Of a stretch of 64,000 bases of DNA, positions 33,975 through 44,313 are shown in pieces. Location: assembly GCA_018907035.1 (NCBI GenBank), contig JACCIC010000167.1, forward strand, positions 1,054,001 to 1,118,000, read 5' to 3'. How positions within the stretch are numbered: position 1 is the stretch's first letter; every line of letters starts with the position of its first letter. The notes beneath the pieces are model-generated. The model saw nothing but the letters and a program-made list of their open reading frames with translations. It ran no database searches and was not told the DNA's origin. The stretch comes from Sycobia sp. Sy_11 (taxonomy: Eukaryota; Arthropoda; Insecta; Hymenoptera; Epichrysomallidae). The translations under genes and the position numbers were made by a program.

Positions 33975-35599
33975 CACGAAAACTTGCAAATTTGCCCATG
34001 TAGATCATACTCTAATCAACCATGCATCGTGTGTCTAAGTCTGGATACAATATGTGTTGAGAATTAGAGGATAATATTTTCTAATGGTGCAAGAAAGAAA
34101 TAAACTAGTATAACTTTTTTATCTCTCTTGCATTCCAAAAATTGTCATCTGTTTTTCAATTTAAAATCATTTCTCCAAATATATACGCTCTAAGATATAT
34201 CCATTAGGATAACTCCATAATATAGTCCTATACCATGCACGTTTCTGGATTCATTGCAATATGTAAGTATTATTAATTAATTGTTTTGTAATATATTTTT
34301 TTGTATAACAATATTGGACTTTTAGTCATAGACTTATGTAATGTTTGTGTTAATGCTAGTAACATTTATTCTGGATGATATGTATTTTTTAAACAATTTG
34401 CAAAAAATTCATACTTAAAATAAAAGTATTGTGATTCAAAACCTATACTTCGATGTTATAATTTATATGGAAGCACAAATGTGATATAAAGTCAATTAGA
34501 ACTATTGAAAAGTTATTTTAAATACAATATAGAACAATCATCATATTAATTAATAAGACTTTTTTTATAAGTAACGTATAACTTAAGAACAATGTAAAAA
34601 AATTTTAGAAATATATAAAACTCATATTACTATGAAATTATGTATTAAATTATATAACAATACATCTTATTATATTCTATTTTAAAACTAATAAGTATTA
34701 ATCATTCATGAATAATAATATTCATATTTAATTTGATAAGAAGTTGTGTATTTGTAAGAAAACCTTAAAAAGATTTGTTAACAGAATTAATTTAATAGAC
34801 AATTTTATTTAAAAGTTTGATGATTGTCAAAATTACAATTTAAACAAACTTCGAATATACTATTTCATTTGAAAAAAATATAACACAAATATTATTTGTT
34901 AAAAAAAATACTTACATTTTAACTTGTAATGATATATTATTATTAAATATCAATTTAATGTATTTGTTATTATTGAATAAAAAATCTAGAAAGAGATAAA
35001 CTTCAAATCATTTGCACACAATAGAATGATAAAATTAGAAAAAACTCCAATTTTATGGTTAAGTGCTTTAGAACATTATAAAGTATAATATCTGCAAAAA
35101 AGGTCACATTGATATTTATATATTTTAATAAAATGAATACACGTCAATAAACTACTTAAAAATCCTGATGCATAAACGAATTATTGGCAATATTTACATT
35201 AATCTCATTTCTAAAATTAAACATTATTTAGTAAAACATCACTAATCCCTGTAAACCACGATGTAAACAAAATCTTGTACATCAACGGAAACGTTATAAA
35301 TTGCACTGTAATTGCTATTTTACCAAATAGCATAGGGATATCCGAAAAATGGCAAAAAAACAACGTAACAGATAAATTGAGATTGGCCCAAATATAGCAT
35401 AGATTGCCAAACACAGGTTATCTTCTGGTTAGCTCTAATCTAGACGTCTGTTTGCATTCAGATTGCGCTCAACTTTGCTCCACGACTTGGACTAGAGATA
35501 CCAGGGGAAGATGTGTAATCCTTATATGAAAAACGTTTATCGAGATTGAAACTTGCATCAGAGATAATAAGGAGAGATCATCGTAATTTTATTCCTACG
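33972..35599. other. AT-rich spacer with a short coding-like stretch
   Basis: 35225-35395 reads on the plus strand as VNKILYINGNVINCTVIA and ISEKWQKNNVTDK before a TAG. Codon-like composition suggests a decayed gene or element, but I cannot name it. The rest is noncoding. 35543-35575 matches 41665-41710 (see findings). Confidence 0.4.

Positions 35600-35670
<71 letters not shown>
35600..35670. repeat. (TA)n microsatellite
   Basis: About 35 TA units, followed by TGTAAC. Confidence 0.95.
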
Positions 35671-35673
<3 letters not shown>

Positions 35674-35845
35674 AACAGAGTGCCAGGAGATTAAGCAGAA
35701 GCAGATTAAGCATAGCAAGCAACTCAACATTTTCAAACCTACAACAACTTTATGGAAAATTCGGCAAACATATAAAGTTGAGGAAATCTCTTATCGATTT
35801 TTATTAAAATTTGTGCATATTTGTTTTTTAGGCTTCTGATTACAT

Positions 35846-36389
35846 ATATGTAGGAATCCGCGACAGTGAAGAATGAAGCAGGTGAGAGATGGAACTACAA
35901 TTTATTATTATTCGCTCTATATTCCAAAAACACCAGGTATAGAGTAGGTGTAAAGAATCTTCTCCAACGGATGTTCTTCTTTCGCGGGTGCCCTTCCAGA
36001 ATCCCCGTGTTGAAGAGTTTTCTTCTGTTTATTGAAGGCCGCCGCTTCCCCCTCCATTTTCGGGTGCCCAACTAGCGACAGTTTGCGTTCTGCCCGATCG
36101 ATCTGTTTTCGCATTGCCGTGGAGTCGCTCCGCTACCAGAGTGGGAGGATTAACTGTAAGGGAGACACAGCAGCGGAGCATCCAGCGACGGTTTCCGTCG
36201 TTAAGATGAATCGCTTTTCCGTCGTTAAGATGAATCGCATACGGGTGAATCTGCATTCCTATTTTTTTTTCTCGTTGGATAGTGGGAAGTTCATCCGCCA
36301 TTCTTCGACGGCTAGTGACTCTCGCCAACTGAGACTACCGCTGGAGCCGGCTCCAGAGTATGCAGGATTCTAAGCTATTAAACCCACTA
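35846..36389. other. GC-richer noncoding block
   Basis: Of higher GC than its left flank. It contains a 23-bp direct duplication (TTTCCGTCGTTAAGATGAAT core, twice in 36195-36240). No gene assigned. Confidence 0.4.
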
Positions 36390-36457
36390 ACCAAATCAGG
36401 GTGCAACTATATGCTCAGGAACACTTAGCTATCACCATTGTATTCCTTTCCCCCTGA

Positions 36458-39400
36458 TTAATCTTCCATGGTTTCCGTGACATTCAGTTCTGTGCAGTAA
36501 GCCAGAAGACTGAATGCATCCACCTTGGAAAAACTCTTGTAATTGAGATTATCTTCTCTCAGCCACTTTAAACGACATTTCGTTAAATTAGGGCATGTGC
36601 AGAAGAAGTGCCTCGGAGTTTCCTCCTCCTTCCCACACCATCTGCAGAGGTTACTGTGTCCTCTGATTTTGTGTCTATAACACCGTAAGTTACCGTGCCC
36701 TGTTGTAAGTTCCAGGATTAGCTTTGCTTCACGTTTATTTAGTTTAGTGATCCTTTGAGCTCATGCGCAGATCTTACTGCCAAGAAGGTCTTTGGACCAT
36801 CTGTTTTCCCACGTTGTTAGTTTTACTTTCTCAAGGCTTCTCTCTATCGCAGTGCATCCCTCTTGATAAGGTACAGCGGTATACCTTCCCCGATGGCACG
36901 CCGATGAGTATCCTTATTTTGCCATACTGTCTGCTTTCATGTTTCCCTTACGGGCCGATTGTCTCGATATCCATGTAACACAGACCTTATTTGCCCTGGC
37001 CAGATTGTCTAGAGCAATTTTAGTCTCTTTGACCAGTAGTGACGTAGTGCAGGATTGATTGAGGGCCTTCAGCGTTGCTATGCTGTTTGTTCATATATTT
37101 ATGCATCTGCCATTAATTCCCCTCTACATTAAGCCATTTGCACAGATTTCAATTGCAGCTATTTCTGCCTGAAGCACTGTGTTATATTTATTCAGTCTAA
37201 AGGCTGAATTTAAGCTGCGTTCAGGTCCATATATACCGAATCCAGTACCAACATCTGGATCCTACTGTGAACCAGATATCACCTTCCAAACTAAGGTCAT
37301 TGTTTCAATCCTCTCTGCTCGGTATCCTGATCTTATATCGTCGCCCAAAGCAGAGAGTTTTGTTAATACGATCCTGAGGGAGATCAAAAATTGGGCCTCC
37401 CAGTATTTCCCTGTAAATGGTAGCGTGACCAGTTGCAGTACTATCCCACTGACCGCTACATATCATTCTATAAGCCGATCTGGCAGCCGTTCTTGTTATT
37501 TCCAAGTCTAGGCTGTCCAGACCTAGCATCATCCTGATAGCAGCAGTAGGGGTACTCCTTTTTAATCTAAATGCTCCCCTTAGCGAGATTGCCTGTATGT
37601 GATCCAGGACCCTCGCAGACGATTTATTCTCGATCACTTTCCACCACACCAAGGCAGCATAAGTCAGCCCCGGCATCAGTATTGTTTTATAAATCCATAA
37701 AACTTTCTGCGGTTCAACCCCCTAGCCCGTGCCAATAGCTGCCTTACACTGCATCAGTATGTTGATGATCTTATTACTCTGTATTCGTAGGTGTTGTCCC
37801 CACTATAGTTTCTTATCTAGGTATACACCTAGATATTTGACTCCTTCCATATACGGTATACCTTGCCCGCGGAAGTTGACGCACGATTTTATTTTTTTTT
37901 TTTTGTATTTCCTAGTAAAGGCTACAACCTCGGTCTTCTTTGGATTGATCCCCAAGGATCTCTCTTGATACCAGTCATTGACCTTTACCAGAACCGCCTG
38001 AAAAATTTCAGGTAATATCTCTTCGTACTTGCCCTTGATAAGTATTGCGAAAGCATCTGCGTATGCGACTGCGAAGATTCTTTCCTATTCAAGCATACGC
38101 AGTAAGCCATCAGCTACAAAATTCCACAGGAGAGATGAAAGTATCCCTCCTTTTGGACATCCTTCGTTGACTTTACCTCTTACGAGTTTACCTTTCCATT
38201 CACTATATACATCTCTATTACTAAAGGAACTCATAATCCACCTTCTAATAGAAGGTGTTATCCCCTTAGCATATAGAGCGTTGTCAATGGCAATCCTAGA
38301 GGTGCTATTGAAAGCACCTTCTATATCTACGAAGGCACCTATTACACTTTCCTTCGAGCTCCAATCCTTCTCAATGTGTTTGACCACTGAGTGAAGAGCT
38401 GTCTCAGTGGACTTGCCCGTCGTGTAGGCATGTTGCCTACTTGAGATTCGGCTATTGATCAACATTGTTTGCCTTATATGTAAAGCTACTATACTCTCCA
38501 TCGTTTTTAGCATGAATGACGTCAGGCAAATTGGTCTGAAGTCTTCCACCGACGAGTAACTACCTCTCCCAGGTTTGGGAATGAAAGAAACACGAGATGT
38601 CTTCCATACCTCTGGTATATACCCAGTTGCGATACTACCTCTAAAAATTCCCGTAATAAGTTTTAAAATACTTTTACACCCGACCTGTAACGTCTTAGGG
38701 AAGATTCCATCAGGCCCTGGTATCTTATACGGTTCAAAGGAGTGAATCGCCCATTTTATCTTCTCCGGAGTCACAATTTGAACAGCCGTTTTCCAATCCG
38801 CACCCACCAGCCGTTCTGTGATGGTGTGGTGTGTTTCGTTTTTGCAGTTCCTGATGAAGTCAGGAAAGTTAGCCTTGAGAAGTAGTTCGAGCGTGCCCTC
38901 TTCTGTATTTACATAACTACCTGCTGCATCTCGTAGATTTTGCAGTCGATAGTTATTATCCTTTGTTAGGATTTTAGCCAACTTGGCTACATCAGACAGG
39001 TTCTCGGTCCCTGAACAGAAATTCCTACATGCTTCTCTTTTAGCAATGTTTAGTTCTCTTTTGAAATCGTCCATTGTTTCCTTATACATGGACCATCTCT
39101 CAGAGTTTTTCCTCTTCTTTGCCCTGTTGAAGGCCTTGCGTGCCCTTTTTCTCAGCGCCTCTAGTTTCCCATTCCATCAGTATGCGCTGTTAGGTTTCCT
39201 AGCAGGCTTCAATGGACAGTTGTTTTCGTAGGCTCTGGTAATTGCTGTCTGAACTTTACATAATGTCCAGTCTAGGTGAAACTCAGTGCCATATTTAAGA
39301 TGAGCATTGCCTTCACGAAATTCACACTTAAATAGATCCCAATCTGCATCTGTTGGTTTTCTCCTCGGTTCCATTCTTGTATTAAGACATTCCAATTGGA

Positions 39401-39994
39401 ATGTTATAGTCCTATGGTCCGACATGGGTGGTTCTTTTTCCACCTTCCATCCATGTATAATACTCCTTACTTTAACAGATGATACAGCGAGGTTGAGGAC
39501 CTTATTTCTGCTAGCTGTTATAAAAGTAGGTTCATTTCCTCGGTTGACTATATCCAAATGACTTCCGATTAAATACTCCAGTAAGGCCTCCCCTCTGGCG
39601 TTGATGTCGGTGCTACCCCATGTCACATGTGCATTAGCGTCACAGCCAATGATCAAGTCCAGATTCAAGCGTTTTCTGAATTCAACCGCCTTTCTCATAC
39701 TGGAGATAGGTATATCCCCATCGTGTGCAAGGTAGATTGAGCAAACTATGATACTTCGCACATGTCGGTCTTTGCTCTCGATTTCTATCCTGATGGTGGT
39801 GCAGTCTCTGCAGCTCAGCTCCTGCAACAAAAAAAACCATTAATTCCCTTGATGAAAATGCAAGCTCTGGCGTTTCCATCTCTGGACCTTTTCCACCTTT
39901 CCCACACCTTTCCCAGGCTTCTCGTTAAAATCGCCGAGGCGCTTGTGGAGTGGTGCAAATTTATTTAGGTAAAACGTATCCCCGAAATAGCCAT
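36458..39994 (-). pseudogene. ORF2: endonuclease-RT-RNase H polyprotein pseudogene
   Basis: About 1179 codons, a normal length. ATG 39994 leads into INLHHSTSASAIL, the usual start of the endonuclease. After frame breaks, 39830-39177 keeps LQELSCRDCTTIRIE, GCDANAHVTWGSTDINARGE and SDHRTITFQ (catalytic His region). A TAG in NSAY*WNG (near 39178) precedes a long open RT segment (39089-38085) with YKIPGPDGIFP, DFRPICLTSFMLKTMES and NEGCPKGGILSSLLWN. The active-site YADD reads YADAF (near 38060), so the second Asp is lost. Thumb and RNase H (GTGFGIYGPERSL, QAEIAAIEICA, about 37130-37250) and a CCHC-like HSNLCRWCG..H..C region (about 36600-36660) follow. TAA at 36458-36460. Confidence 0.85.
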
Positions 39995-40140
39995 TGAGGA
40001 CGCTATTTCTTAGCTACGTTTTCCGTAAAGATTTCTCCCTTTGCCCCAGCGGTATTTTGCCGAGACAGTACCTTAAAGGTAACCGTCTCAACCCCCACCG
40101 AGAGTCTAAGGTTCCTACTTCGGAGGGCCTCCACCGATGG

Positions 40141-41030
40141 TTATTCTAGACCAAGAACAAGACTACCATCGGCAGACCTGTTCATGATCGCCCATCTAGA
40201 TGGATCCACTCCTTTGTTCTATCTTCGGACCAACTTTAGGAAGTCAGAGACAGATTCTATCTCCGCCGGAATCTTTGTGATTACTTTTGTAATCTTCAAT
40301 TCCTACGGAGATACTACTCTGACTTTGAGGTTCGAGTCCCCCAGCTTCGGATTCTCAGCCTCCTTTCTCAGCTAGGTCTCAGAGTCCTTATCCTCGCAGA
40401 CATAGATCACTGTTCCGCTTCTTGGAAAGGATTCTTTAAATCTCGGTGCGAAATCGTCATCGGCGATTTCGCAGATTTTCTTAACCACTGCTTTTTTCAG
40501 TAACGTGCAGGTTTCTGCAGGCATTTCCCCACCGAGGTATTCACCACACGCAAGTGTCATTCTAGGTAGGTGAGATGCTGCCCCTGCGTACGTACCTTCC
40601 TTGCGTCTTTTGAGCGGTTTCTTAAGACCCTGCTCAGTAGACCGAAGGCTGGTTGAGGGTTCCCTTTTTCCCGAATCAGTGGCTGGAGCAGCCGAGGCCG
40701 ACGTAGTCAGTACGGTTAGTGTCCGTCTCTTTTCTGCCTGCCTCCGCTTTCTCTCCGCCCCCGATCTAAGAACAGGTAGAACCTTCTCCATCGCTTTCTG
40801 TTTTAAGAGTTTCCTTCTCTGTGCTCCACTCAGATTCCGGTTCATGCCCGCATCTTCATGTGCACTCGTCTCACCCTGTTCAGTGGCCTGAACAGGTCTC
40901 AGTACCTCCGAGATGGTTTCTGTCGGTAACAAAGCCCGACTTTCTTCCACCACGTGCCCCCCCTACTTCCATCTCGATGTTTGCAGATTTTTCCATTTCT
41001 GTTCCCACGAGTATTGCGGATACATAGAGT
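40141..41030 (-). pseudogene. ORF1 with DUF4780-like C-terminus
   Basis: Upstream ORF of the same element. The frame including GGLYVSAILVGTEMEKSANI (41030 downwards) continues into the open segment 40953-40372 with Lys/Arg-rich stretches (QRRKLLKQKAMEKVLPVLRS). It ends in a globular region RMTLACGEYLGGEMPAETCT..FPRSGTVIYVCEDKDSET. TAG at about 40372 replaces an expected Trp codon. The frame then goes on to SADGSLVLGLE and TAA at 40141-40143. The C-terminal region resembles the DUF4780 family found beside insect non-LTR ORF2 genes, and no zinc knuckle is visible. The precise start is uncertain. Confidence 0.6.
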
Positions 41031-41159
41031 CCACCCGGCATGGGCCGCACTACCGGGTAAGGCCTGCAATGCGACGGGATTCGGCCTGGTTTCCCGAAGG
41101 AACCGTTTGCGACACAATCACCTTTGTGTCATTCATCCTTCAGCACGGTATCTAACACT

Positions 41160-42589
41160 TTGGATTAGGATGCATTCCTACATATATGATATTAAAAATT
41201 GGCGATAATTCCATTTGTATAATAAATAACATTAAAACCCAGTAAAAATATTCTTTTTTAACTTATCTTGTAAAATACCAAAAATACCAACAAATATTTC
41301 AAATAAAAATTGAAAATTTCATTAAAATATATATTTTTTAGTTTATATATTTTTTCTATTTCTTAACAACAATGGGATTAACCGTAATATTCTTATTGGC
41401 TATTCTATATCCTCTGTTGGTTTGAATATATTATTTTCGAGAAATTCTTGAGATAGAAAAATGCATAGAATAAGAAATATGTAGTATTATTTTGATGAGA
41501 TCTATAATTTGGATGCGGTAATACTTTATGAGATTTATAATTTTTGTTAACAGTGCTTTTTGAAAGTTTTTGTATTTTACAAAATAATTTAGAAAAACGA
41601 AGTTTTTACGGTATGTTTTTCCCCAATTTTCACCATAATATTTATGGTAAGCACGATGTTCGATCTTACCTGTTGGATAAGGTACCATCAGAGATAATAA
41701 GGGGAGATCGCCGACGCTTATGAATAAGACTGCAGTAAAAGTTTTCGACTGAAAACATGGGCCTCTTGTGGCCAAAGCGAAGTGTTGACCGTTTCCTGCG
41801 ATATTCCAGATGTTGCTTTAGCTCGTGCGATCGAGGAAGGCAGGGACGACGACTGTCTTCGGTGCATAAGGGGGAAGATCTGACAAAACAATAGACTGGT
41901 AGCAGGATGCAATAAAAGATGAACAGCTTACACTGGTAGAGATGAAAAATAAATTTTATTGCCATATGTATAATATATATAGCAGCTAGCAAGCAGCACA
42001 ACGTTTTCAAGTCTGCGACTACTTAAAGGAAAACTAGCAATTTCGTAAATGTGTATTTATTTCAGTCCAACATATATTCATTTAAATGCTATTTATTTGA
42101 AAAAAGACTATTATTATTTTGTAATTTTGAAAGAATCGTCTGTTTGAAATAAACAGTTAGGTTTATTTGAAAAGCAAAAAATATTTGTTACGTTACAAAT
42201 ACTTTTAAATAATTAGAATTTCTAATACCGTATACTTGTCTTATTTTATACTTTTGTATAAATTTAATTTAAAGTATGTTTTAGTTGTGTAAGTAATTTT
42301 TAATATTAAGATTTTTAGTGCTGAAGAGTACACCGACCATGGTTCAGAGTATAGCAATTCTATCGGCTTCGCTCGAGATAGTAAATGTAATTGACTTAAT
42401 AACCAATTAAACAATCTCTATTTATTAGGATTAAGTCCTAATAATATCCCTAATTAACATTCTGATCGGGATGTATAAGATCCGTATTTTTATTTATAAA
42501 TGTAAGAGTTGATGTTAAATTAATAAATATTTTTTTATTGGTCTTACAGTCCAATCAATTCAATCTAAAAATAAAAATTAAATTAAAAA
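41160..42589. other. AT-rich spacer with blocks shared with 35.5 kb
   Basis: 41665-42050 shares several words in the same order with 35543-35775. The remainder is AT-rich and shows no gene. Confidence 0.45.
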
Positions 42590-42746
42590 TTAAATTTAAA
42601 AATTATAATGACAGTCAGACTGTCCTTGTTTACATTTACCCCCGTATACTAATCTGAAAATAAAATATTAGCTGAAAAAATTCTTTGTTAGTAAAGTGCA
42701 GTCTGCCTGTCCCCAACACCCTTACCTAATTGAAGACCTGTCCAAT

Positions 42747-42775
42747 GTTTCGAGCTCGCTACGGCTCCTCATCAG
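42747..42775 (-). ncRNA. hammerhead-ribozyme-like core in Penelope-like terminus
   Basis: On the minus strand: CTGATGA, then GGAGC-CGTAGCGA-GCTC as stem-loop II, then GAAAC. These are the invariant core boxes of a hammerhead in the right order. One extra G lies between CTGATGA and the 4-bp GAGC/GCTC stem. I cannot confirm stems I and III or the cleavage site by eye. Penelope-like elements are known to carry such motifs in their terminal repeats. Confidence 0.55.
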
Positions 42776-42947
42776 GGACTAAACTAAACCTTATATTCTA
42801 ATTTATATATACCTTAACCCTACCAGCAAATGTAATAAATTAAATCTAAATTCCCCTTCTACACAAATTGTTCAAAACCAATCCATTGAATAAGGAATGA
42901 TAAACACTGTCCAATTTACTAGACTCTAACATTAAATTCACATTATT

Positions 42948-43547
42948 TCAATTCCTGGAAATGTGAATACTTTCAAGACTCTCCCTTTTATACTTACTAT
43001 TAATACCATGTTCCAAAATATCCACATTCACAAAATGAAAAGAATGTAAAAACTTTAAACAATGCTCTTTTAAAGCGGAAGTAATATGTGAGCTACGTAA
43101 ACTATATTTATGGTCATCAATTCTCTTTTTTAAATATCTATCTGTTTGTCCAATATAGTATTCATCACAATCCATGCAATTAATCTTGTAAACAACTCCT
43201 GATTTTAAGCATAAATCATCCTTATCTTTGCAATTATTAAACAATCTACTCAAATTATTTCTATTTTGAAAGAAAATTTGAATGTTATATTTCCGAAAAT
43301 TTCTTTTAATTCTTTCAGATAATCCTCTAACATATGGTAAGATAATAATTTTGCCTCTGTTAACATCAACTCTTGCATTATGTCTATTTTGAGTATTATG
43401 AATGTCAAACAATCTCTCAGCAATTAATCTATTAATAAATTGAATTGAATAACCATTATTAATGAAAGTTTCTCTTACTATCTGTAAGTTATTTTGTCTA
43501 AAATCTTTATGTGACAATTTTATTACTCTGTCAATGACACCCCTCAA
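42948..43547 (-). pseudogene. Penelope-like element A: GIY-YIG endonuclease part
   Basis: 199 open codons on the minus strand. After a linker (GKIIILPYVRGLSERIKRNF about residues 66-86) come a Cys motif (CLKSGVVYKINCMDCDEYYI about residues 131-150) and the GIY-YIG nuclease motif YYIGQTDRYLKKRIDDHKY (about 149-167), then HITSALKEHC. In these elements the domain nicks target DNA for reverse transcription. The frame itself is uninterrupted but lacks the upstream RT in frame. Confidence 0.85.
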
Positions 43548-43800
43548 TGCTCCAATTTTGTTTCCGAATTGGTGGTGTGAATTAAAATCTAAAAACCTAC
43601 CCGACCAAGTAGGCTTTCTGCACCAATTAAGTTTACCTTATTATTACTACATCTAATGACATTAATGTCCTGAAAACTTAACTGATTATTAACCTCAACC
43701 TCCCTTGTAAATTTAATTCTGTCATCTACAAAATTAACAACATCAACCATTTCATCCACAAAAACTTTCGGAACAATTGTAAAGATATCAGCAACATAGA
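43548..43800 (-). pseudogene. Penelope-like element A: RT palm fragment
   Basis: Minus-strand reading LYVADIFTIVPKVFVDEMVD from 43800, then RIKFTREVEVNNQLSFQDIN. The catalytic YVDD reads YVAD. The fragment is cut off upstream, where rearranged pieces of the same family lie in plus orientation. Confidence 0.75.
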
Positions 43801-43804
43801 GTGG

Positions 43805-44065
43805 ATGTTAATAGGAGCAAAATTATTATTTTACCATATGTTAGAGGATAACATAGCTGTGACGTCGCGTTGGCGCGATAGTGTATCAGTTGGCCCTATT
43901 GAGGGCGCACGTTCACGGCGCTCAAAAATCGCCGAGCCTTTCGTATATGGTATCGGCAATCTCTCCTTATTATATCTGCAGATAGAAAGGGAAACTTTCA
44001 TTAACAATAGCAACGTCACAGAAAAAATATCATCGGGGCAATATGACCACGCAGTGAAGTTGTAA
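43805..44065 (+). other. shuffled Penelope-like pieces around a GC-rich insert
   Basis: 43815-43850 (AAAATTATTATTTTACCATA..) is an inverted copy of about 43315-43345, and 43985-44008 (GGAAACTTTCATTAACAAT) an inverted copy of about 43457-43480, in the reverse of their order in the element. Between them is about 135 bp of GC-rich sequence with GACGTCGCGTTGGCGCGATAG and GGCGCTCAAAAATCGCC. It is not a plain element copy. Confidence 0.55.
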
Positions 44066-44267
44066 GCACCTCTACCTATTCAAATAGACAAAAGCAATTC
44101 AATTTAGTTATATTATTAGCATTAAAGATAACATATTGTTTAATAATAATATCTAATCTAAAAAAAATATCCACGTATTACAGAGAGATATAGCTTAATA
44201 AGATATTATGTAAATAAAATGAATGAGATTTAACTTGTACATATAGTATGATCGAGATTATGTTAGA

Positions 44268-44269
<2 letters not shown>

Positions 44270-44311
<42 letters not shown>
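44270..44311. repeat. (TA)n microsatellite
   Basis: About 20 TA units abutting the end of an LTR. Confidence 0.95.

Positions 44312-44313
<2 letters not shown>

Larger units (their letters stand above)
36390..41140 (-). mobile_element. non-LTR retrotransposon with RNase H (LOA/I-like), nearly full length
   Basis: Minus-strand element of about 4.75 kb with ORF1 (about 41030-40141) and ORF2 (39994-36458). ORF2 has AP-type endonuclease, RT, RNase H and a C-terminal CCHC-like motif, which is the domain order of LOA and I clades. Both ORFs have stops and frameshifts but are fully recognisable. The exact ends cannot be fixed by eye. Confidence 0.8.
42600..43800 (-). mobile_element. Penelope-like element A, 5'-truncated
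   Basis: Minus-strand element with an RT C-terminal part, a GIY-YIG endonuclease and a 3' terminus (down to TAATGACAGTCAGACTGTCC at 42607-42626) shared with the other Penelope-like termini here. A hammerhead-like core is at 42747-42775. Confidence 0.8.

Noticed and set aside
35671..35845. Possible 175-bp LTR-like insertion (TGTAAC ... GATTACA) in a TA tract
   Set aside because: The ends resemble LTR termini, but the length is small, the TA flanks cannot prove a duplication, and no second copy is visible.
36032..36373. 113-codon ORF left of the non-LTR element
   Set aside because: Another frame on the opposite strand is equally open, there is no motif, and an internal 23-bp duplication lies in the middle.
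40329..40340. GGTTCGAGTCCC resembling a tRNA T-arm (B box)
   Set aside because: It lies in the ORF1 region of the minus-strand retrotransposon. No A box, acceptor stem or anticodon arm can be made around it.
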